NCBI GenBank assembly: GCA_021582295.1
Contig: CP091137.1
Location: 84,970 to 148,969 of the forward strand
DNA: 64,000 nt
Reading direction: 5' to 3'
DNA from: Candidatus Thiovulum stygium
GTDB taxonomy: Bacteria > Campylobacterota > Campylobacteria > Campylobacterales > Thiovulaceae
The first letter of the stretch is position 1. Every line of letters starts with the position of its first letter. Below the pieces are notes generated by a model. The model searched no databases and was not told where the DNA came from. It saw nothing but the letters and a program-made list of their open reading frames with translations. The translations under genes and the position numbers were made by a program. Positions 61,001 to 64,000 of this stretch are shown here, piece by piece.

Positions 61001-61310
61001 TGCAAAAAATGGAACTTGGTTCTTAGCTAATAAAGATATTAATATTTCAAATGAACCTCCTTTAGAAGTAAATGGTTCAGTTTCACCAAGTTTTCCAAAT
61101 CTTTCAGGAAAATTGGGTTGGAATTTAATGGGGGCAACTCGAACAATTCCTGCAAAAGCTCTTTACTGTTCTGAAGGTTCAAAAACTGTTGTTTGGAAAT
61201 ATAAAAATAATCAGTGGCTTCTTTTTGTAGAAAATATAGATCCAGTTTTATATCCAAATATGTTTGAAAAATTAGAACTTGGTCAAGGTTTTTGGCTACT
61301 TTGTAAATAA
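58083..61310 (+). CDS. Beta-propeller (SBBP) protein with Cys-Gly-Gly repeats and GWNL modules
   Basis: About 1,075 residues; the ATG at 58083 has AGGAGG nine bases ahead (a TTG one codon earlier is less likely). A signal peptide (FMFLVQLALLPQLWS) is followed by seven repeats of about 60 residues (NIYLTGYTNGSL...DIWLAKY...WIKQFG), an SBBP-type seven-bladed propeller. Eight units of the DUF7151-like pattern follow (CLNGGSKIETGLDLNSNNVL, then DSNEITSSTNICNG), linked by collagen-like (x-Asn-Gly) runs. Two GWNL modules close the protein (KKGWNLIALD...GTWFLAN and KLGWNLMGAT...GQGFWLLCK). The gene lies between identical 86-bp repeats, as if inserted. Surface role inferred. Confidence 0.8.
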   Translation: MKLVFMFLVQLALLPQLWSDWGVQFGTSSNDYSTEMTTDKENNIYLTGYTNGSLSGSNVGNTDIWIAKYNINGTQIWIKQFGSTLADNSQEITTDSQGNIYIGGSTYGDIANTNIGNEDIWFAKYDSNGNQVWKKQFGTKGYDLLQGMAIDTDGNIYLSGYTNDNFNLTGSNAGHNDIWLAKYDKDGQEKWIQQFGSAGEDYLQEIALDLLGNIYMTGYTEGSLVGSGKNTGASDIWFAKYNSAGTQQWIQQFGSITEDFSYGITVDSIGNIYLTGITFGSLTGTNAGASDIWLAKYTNSGTRQWIKQFGTTLADNSQGVIINSAGNIYLTGYTKGSLTGTNAGNEDIWLAKYYSNGNQIWKTQFGSSAKDFSYGITADSQGNAYMTGTSLGYFFNSNAGSSDVWLKKIDTIPPIEINISLSYGNNDCIYGGIKTVTGVDENNDSNLIGDEIIDTKDTCFNIPDTLERNESLLFGDVNCFYGGIKTLSGLDKNRDGNLSYNEVDDSYYICDESKHSLIETSFLSNDSNCSNGGSLIKIGFDLNYDGKLQNNEIVNSLKLCNGTNGSNGTNGSNSIVKTTLITAGAICLNGGSKIETGLDLNSNNVLDSNEITSSTNICNGTTTISDSNSSNGSNGLNGSNGLNGSNGINGKNSIIKTTIITAGAICSNGGSKIEAGLDFNGNNILDIDEITSSSNICNGLNGSNDSNSTNGTNGKNSIIKTTAITAGAICLNGGSKIEAGLDLNSNNLLDSNEVTSSTNICNGLNGSNDSNGTGGTNGKNSMIKTTVITAGAICLNGGSKIEAGLDFNSNNVLDSNEVTSSTNICNGLNGSNDSNGTGGTNGSNGTNGQNSIIKTTAITDANICINGGTLIQTGLDRNYNNILEIDEVENSQTLCLAIQPITENITVEKLTNLELKKGWNLIALDKNLSNISSSISIIWQQLTDGNWSAFSPSGEYSASISSNGFRTISKKLSAKNGTWFLANKDINISNEPPLEVNGSVSPSFPNLSGKLGWNLMGATRTIPAKALYCSEGSKTVVWKYKNNQWLLFVENIDPVLYPNMFEKLELGQGFWLLCK

Positions 61311-61318
61311 CCTCATTA

Positions 61319-61404
61319 TTAATCTCTAAATATTTCTTTTCAATCGGAACAGTCTTTTATGGCTGTTCCAATTTACAAAACACAAAACTTTCTCATTTAG
61401 AACT
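61319..61404. repeat. 86-bp direct repeat, copy 2
   Basis: Identical to 57883-57968. It contains a hairpin at 61346-61369 that ends the propeller gene, and the final codons and stop of the leftward metalloprotease gene. Confidence 0.95.
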
Positions 61405-62976
61405 TTTAATAAAATAGCCTTTCCAAGGCTCTAATAATTTAATTTTAGGCAATTGTGAATTATTAAAATCAGCTAAATATTCCCATTTATAATTTTTAGA
61501 ATCAAATCCTAAAATTTGATAATCTTTTAAATAATCAAACATAGTTAAAGATGAATTTGTTATAGAAATTAGCTTATAATTATTATCTATATTTTCAAAA
61601 TTATTATTAGTATTAATTGAAATTTTGTTAATTGAAATATTTTCATCTTTTGCACTTAAAACCCAAGCACCTTCACCAGCCATTAAAATATCACTATATA
61701 TTTTTTGACTATTTAATATTTTGAGATATAAAGCATTATTCGAATAACCAAAAAATTGATTATCTCTAAAAATCCAAACAAATTGATCAGTAAAAATTTC
61801 AGATAAGTTTAAAGATTCTGAAAGTGGATTACTGATGAGGTTCCAACCCTGAAATAATTCGAATTTAGCAATATTTTTATTTAAAATATTTGAAAATAAA
61901 ATATTTTGTGATAAATTTATTAATCCATTACTATTATCAAACTCGAATTGAGCATATTGATCATTTGAGTTTAATAAATAACTATTTTGATGTTTATTAA
62001 AAAAGAAAAATCCATATTCGCCAACTGAAATATTATTATTTAAATTATATAAATATGGTTCTGGATATCCTATTTTTCCATCATTAAAAGCAGTTCTAAT
62101 ATTTAAAATCGCTTTGCCATACTCAGTCATTGAATTATTAAAACTAGAATCATATTTTTTTATTAAAGATAAAAATGTAGTATTAATGTCAATATTATTT
62201 AATGGAACTTGCAAAATAGATAAATTATTATCTCGTTCGATATAAAACTTAAAAAATATAGATTTACCATATTCACTCGAACCATCATGAGATTCAAGCG
62301 ATTTAGATATATTAGATATATAATTATCAATTAAAGATATATAATCATTGTTATCTGGATAAACCTCATCTTCCATTGCAACCGCTGAACCTTCAAGAAA
62401 CCATTGATTTTTATACCAAATTTCATCACTCATTTCATCTTTATTAAAATAGCTGAATTGAACTGCATGAAAAAGTTCATGAGCAAAAGTAACTTCTAAA
62501 AGTTTTGTTGATAAATTTGGATTTATAACTATAAACGAAACATTATTTGAATATGTGTCTGTATATCCAGCATATCGTGAAACATCAAGAGAAATATATC
62601 TATTATATGCAAAATTATAAGCATTTTTATTTGCAATATAAATATCTATTTTATATAAATCAGAACCATTAATTGGTTTAAAACCTAATTTATTAATAAT
62701 ATGATTAAAAGAGTATTCAGCAATATTAATAATTTTAGTCATTAGTTCTTTAGTTAAAATTGAATTTGAATTTGAGTTACCGACAATAACTCGAAAATGG
62801 TCAGATTTAAGAAAAAAGTTTTTACTATCTGATGAACTATTATTTTCATGAAGCGAAGGGTAATCTATTATAGATTTAATAATTTTACTGTGATTATTAT
62901 CTCTTCTTTGAAGAGGTTGATCTACGATAGCAAAAACAAAAGATGGAATAATAGTTAAAAGAATTGTTTTTTTCAT
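61393..62976 (-). CDS. Putative secreted metalloprotease with GWNL modules
   Basis: 527 residues; signal peptide ends at SFVFA. A zinc metallopeptidase motif FAHELFHAVQFSYF (HELFH near 165-169) is followed by WFLEGSAVAMEDEVYPDN with a likely third ligand Glu. This pattern resembles the MXAN_6640-like putative metalloproteases. From about residue 370: FQGWNLISNPLSE...VWIFRDNQF...GEGAWVLSAKD, a GWNL module, then a second weaker one (NNYKLISITNSS...YKWEYLADF...WKGYFIKSS). Its end is inside the 86-bp repeat. The substrate is unknown; it may process the neighbouring GWNL surface proteins, but that is a guess. Confidence 0.7.
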   Translation of the reverse strand: MKKTILLTIIPSFVFAIVDQPLQRRDNNHSKIIKSIIDYPSLHENNSSSDSKNFFLKSDHFRVIVGNSNSNSILTKELMTKIINIAEYSFNHIINKLGFKPINGSDLYKIDIYIANKNAYNFAYNRYISLDVSRYAGYTDTYSNNVSFIVINPNLSTKLLEVTFAHELFHAVQFSYFNKDEMSDEIWYKNQWFLEGSAVAMEDEVYPDNNDYISLIDNYISNISKSLESHDGSSEYGKSIFFKFYIERDNNLSILQVPLNNIDINTTFLSLIKKYDSSFNNSMTEYGKAILNIRTAFNDGKIGYPEPYLYNLNNNISVGEYGFFFFNKHQNSYLLNSNDQYAQFEFDNSNGLINLSQNILFSNILNKNIAKFELFQGWNLISNPLSESLNLSEIFTDQFVWIFRDNQFFGYSNNALYLKILNSQKIYSDILMAGEGAWVLSAKDENISINKISINTNNNFENIDNNYKLISITNSSLTMFDYLKDYQILGFDSKNYKWEYLADFNNSQLPKIKLLEPWKGYFIKSSK

Positions 62977-63003
62977 TGAGTAATTTTTGTATGTAATTTA
63001 AAA

Positions 63004-63039
63004 CTCCTCTCGATAGATATTGCTAACTATCAAGAAGAG
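63004..63039 (-). terminator. 13-bp hairpin ending the 63093 gene
   Basis: CTCCTCTCGATAG and CTATCAAGAAGAG pair fully with two G-U wobbles only in the minus-strand transcript (they are C-A mismatches in the plus transcript). This shows it acts on the leftward gene. Confidence 0.7.
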
Positions 63040-63092
63040 TGAAAAGTAAAAGGAGAGTGGATTAAAGTTTAAAAGCTAATTTTTGAGTAAAG

Positions 63093-64000
63093 TTATAAAC
63101 TTGGAACTTCTGGAGCTTGTGGAAGAACTCTATTTGATGTATTTGTTTCATCTACATAAATTTCTTTTGTGTAACTGTTTTTAGAGCCATTAACATCAAT
63201 ATTGAAAGTAATTTCATGATTACCAGTTGCTGTTGGAATCCAATTTGTTGAACGAGTTGTAGAGAGCAGAACATTTGGCATATATGTATTGTTTTCATCA
63301 TAGTATGAATCGAACCATTCATATTTTGCATTTGTATAATTGTAATCTGATAAATCAGGAGTTAAAGTATAATGGCCTTTTGTTACTAATGTCTCATTGA
63401 TATCGTAGATTTCAAAATCTGGAACTGAAATAGCAGAAGAATCAAAAACTGAAAGATTTAAGTCAATAGAACCAGTAGCAGTTAAGTCAATTGATATAGC
63501 TTTAAGATTATATTGTTCACCTAATTCAAGATCAGGATAAACAATGTAATTATTAGCCACTAAATCACTGAATTCAGCTTTACCTTCATTATTTGTCATT
63601 TTTGTAGCAATCAGCTGATATTTTGTTGTATAAAGTGAAACATAAGCATTATCAATTACAGAACAAGTTTCTCGAGTTTGATTTTTATCTTCATCACAAC
63701 CATTTAATTCAACTGTTAAAGTTTTTAAAGTTTCACCAGTTGGAATCCATTTGATTTGAGTATCTCTTGACCAATCATAAGCATAATTTGGATTAATAGC
63801 GATCAGATAGAAGTTATTAACACCTTTATCTAATTGAACTGGATAATTTGCCAAAACATAAGTATGTTCAGTGCCAGTAACTTTTGTGAAATAATTAGCC
63901 TCTTTAGAGATATTAAAGTCATGCATAACATCATTAACTACATAATAGAGAGAACCGTCACCATCAAAATCAAAGTTGCTAACTGTTGCATTGATATAAA
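63093..64000 (-). CDS. C-terminal part of a large secreted protein, runs off the window
   Basis: The frame is open to the window edge: upstream of the ATG at 63926 it still reads NFDFDGDGSLYYVVNDV, so that ATG is internal. About 300 residues are visible. Beta-sandwich-like segments alternate: KTLTVELNGCDED with ETCSVIDNAYVSLYT (a carboxypeptidase-regulatory-like fold, NNEGKAEFSDLVANNYIVY), and WIPTATGNHEITFNIDVNGS (PKD- or Ig-like). The last residues are PQAPEVPSL. It is probably another surface protein of the cluster. No family is assigned. Confidence 0.6.
   Translation of the reverse strand, partial: YINATVSNFDFDGDGSLYYVVNDVMHDFNISKEANYFTKVTGTEHTYVLANYPVQLDKGVNNFYLIAINPNYAYDWSRDTQIKWIPTGETLKTLTVELNGCDEDKNQTRETCSVIDNAYVSLYTTKYQLIATKMTNNEGKAEFSDLVANNYIVYPDLELGEQYNLKAISIDLTATGSIDLNLSVFDSSAISVPDFEIYDINETLVTKGHYTLTPDLSDYNYTNAKYEWFDSYYDENNTYMPNVLLSTTRSTNWIPTATGNHEITFNIDVNGSKNSYTKEIYVDETNTSNRVLPQAPEVPSL

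Larger units (their letters stand above)
4201..62370. repeat. Dispersed octamer GATGAGGT/ACCTCATC, 35 copies
   Basis: ACCTCATC on the plus strand starts at 4201, 4365, 6884, 7951, 9678, 13066, 16179, 23570, 26099, 30321, 32212, 38355, 40161, 45818, 49140, 53608, 55159, 59916 and 62363. GATGAGGT starts at 4392, 7324, 11638, 15274, 25084, 28808, 31897, 35414, 39617, 47136, 49950, 51986, 54243, 56416, 60738 and 61834. With about 30% GC roughly one copy is expected over both strands of 64 kb. Nine of the 35 lie between genes. Counted by eye, so a few may be missed. Role as an uptake sequence is inferred. Confidence 0.85.

Overview
The window is AT-rich DNA (roughly 30% GC by eye) from a bacterium that looks like a free-living member of the Campylobacterota (epsilonproteobacteria). 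Evidence: rpmE directly upstream of rsmI, a Csd3/Pgp3-type M23 peptidase, a PglC-type sugar-phosphate transferase, a RibBA whose GTP cyclohydrolase half has lost its zinc cysteines, a DUF2393-like protein after hisIE, and many Asn/Ser/Thr-rich surface proteins. The genus cannot be fixed from this window; a sulfur oxidiser of the Thiovulum/Sulfurimonas/Sulfurovum kind is a guess.

Layout. 1-1450: a truncated BRO-type antirepressor and a J-domain protein with a 39-bp repeat coiled coil. 1.6-3.7 kb: groES-groEL with a candidate operator and a terminator. 3.7-8.1 kb: accessory DNA with an unusual UvrD-like helicase fused to leucine-rich repeats, a second BRO-like gene, a small HTH protein and a duplicated gene end. 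8.1-11.5 kb: a zinc-uptake locus (permease, binding protein, His-rich porin, small His-rich secreted protein) with no ATPase gene. 11.5-16.4 kb: an AlwI-like asymmetric type II restriction-modification system with two methyltransferases, bracketed by 55-bp direct repeats, beside a WYL regulator. 16.4-26 kb: a GH17-GT2 glucan synthase-like protein, a lipoprotein, recN and dnaE. 26-41.7 kb: a large lipoprotein, hisIE, a phosphoethanolamine transferase, csd3, leuA, ribBA, rpmI-rplT, rpmE-rsmI, an aminotransferase, efp and a histidine kinase. 41.9-64 kb: mostly large secreted repeat proteins, interrupted by pglC, a MidA-like methyltransferase and a U32 peptidase-family gene.

Three signals stand out. 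(1) The octamer GATGAGGT/ACCTCATC occurs 35 times by my count where about one is expected, on both strands, enriched between genes, once as an inverted pair forming a terminator-like hairpin, and in genes usually read as Asp-Glu-Val. It behaves like a DNA uptake sequence, which I do not know to be described for this phylum. (2) Three segments (the R-M cassette, the beta-propeller gene and the bro/HTH pair) each lie between long direct repeats of 55, 86 and 120 bp. Each repeat carries the 3' end of a gene and its downstream region, as if cassettes entered with long target duplication. (3) A domain with the pattern GWNL...W.Y...G.WV recurs in pairs in four secreted proteins between 47 and 63 kb.

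Caution: six genes (including dnaE, both restriction-modification genes and a phosphoethanolamine transferase) and one repeat gene are broken by single-base losses, mostly in 7-base A or T tracts where 8 would restore the frame. This may be sequencing undercalling, phase variation, or slippage-tolerated tracts. Only reads can decide. All family calls are by eye; no search was run. No rRNA, tRNA or CRISPR array was seen.
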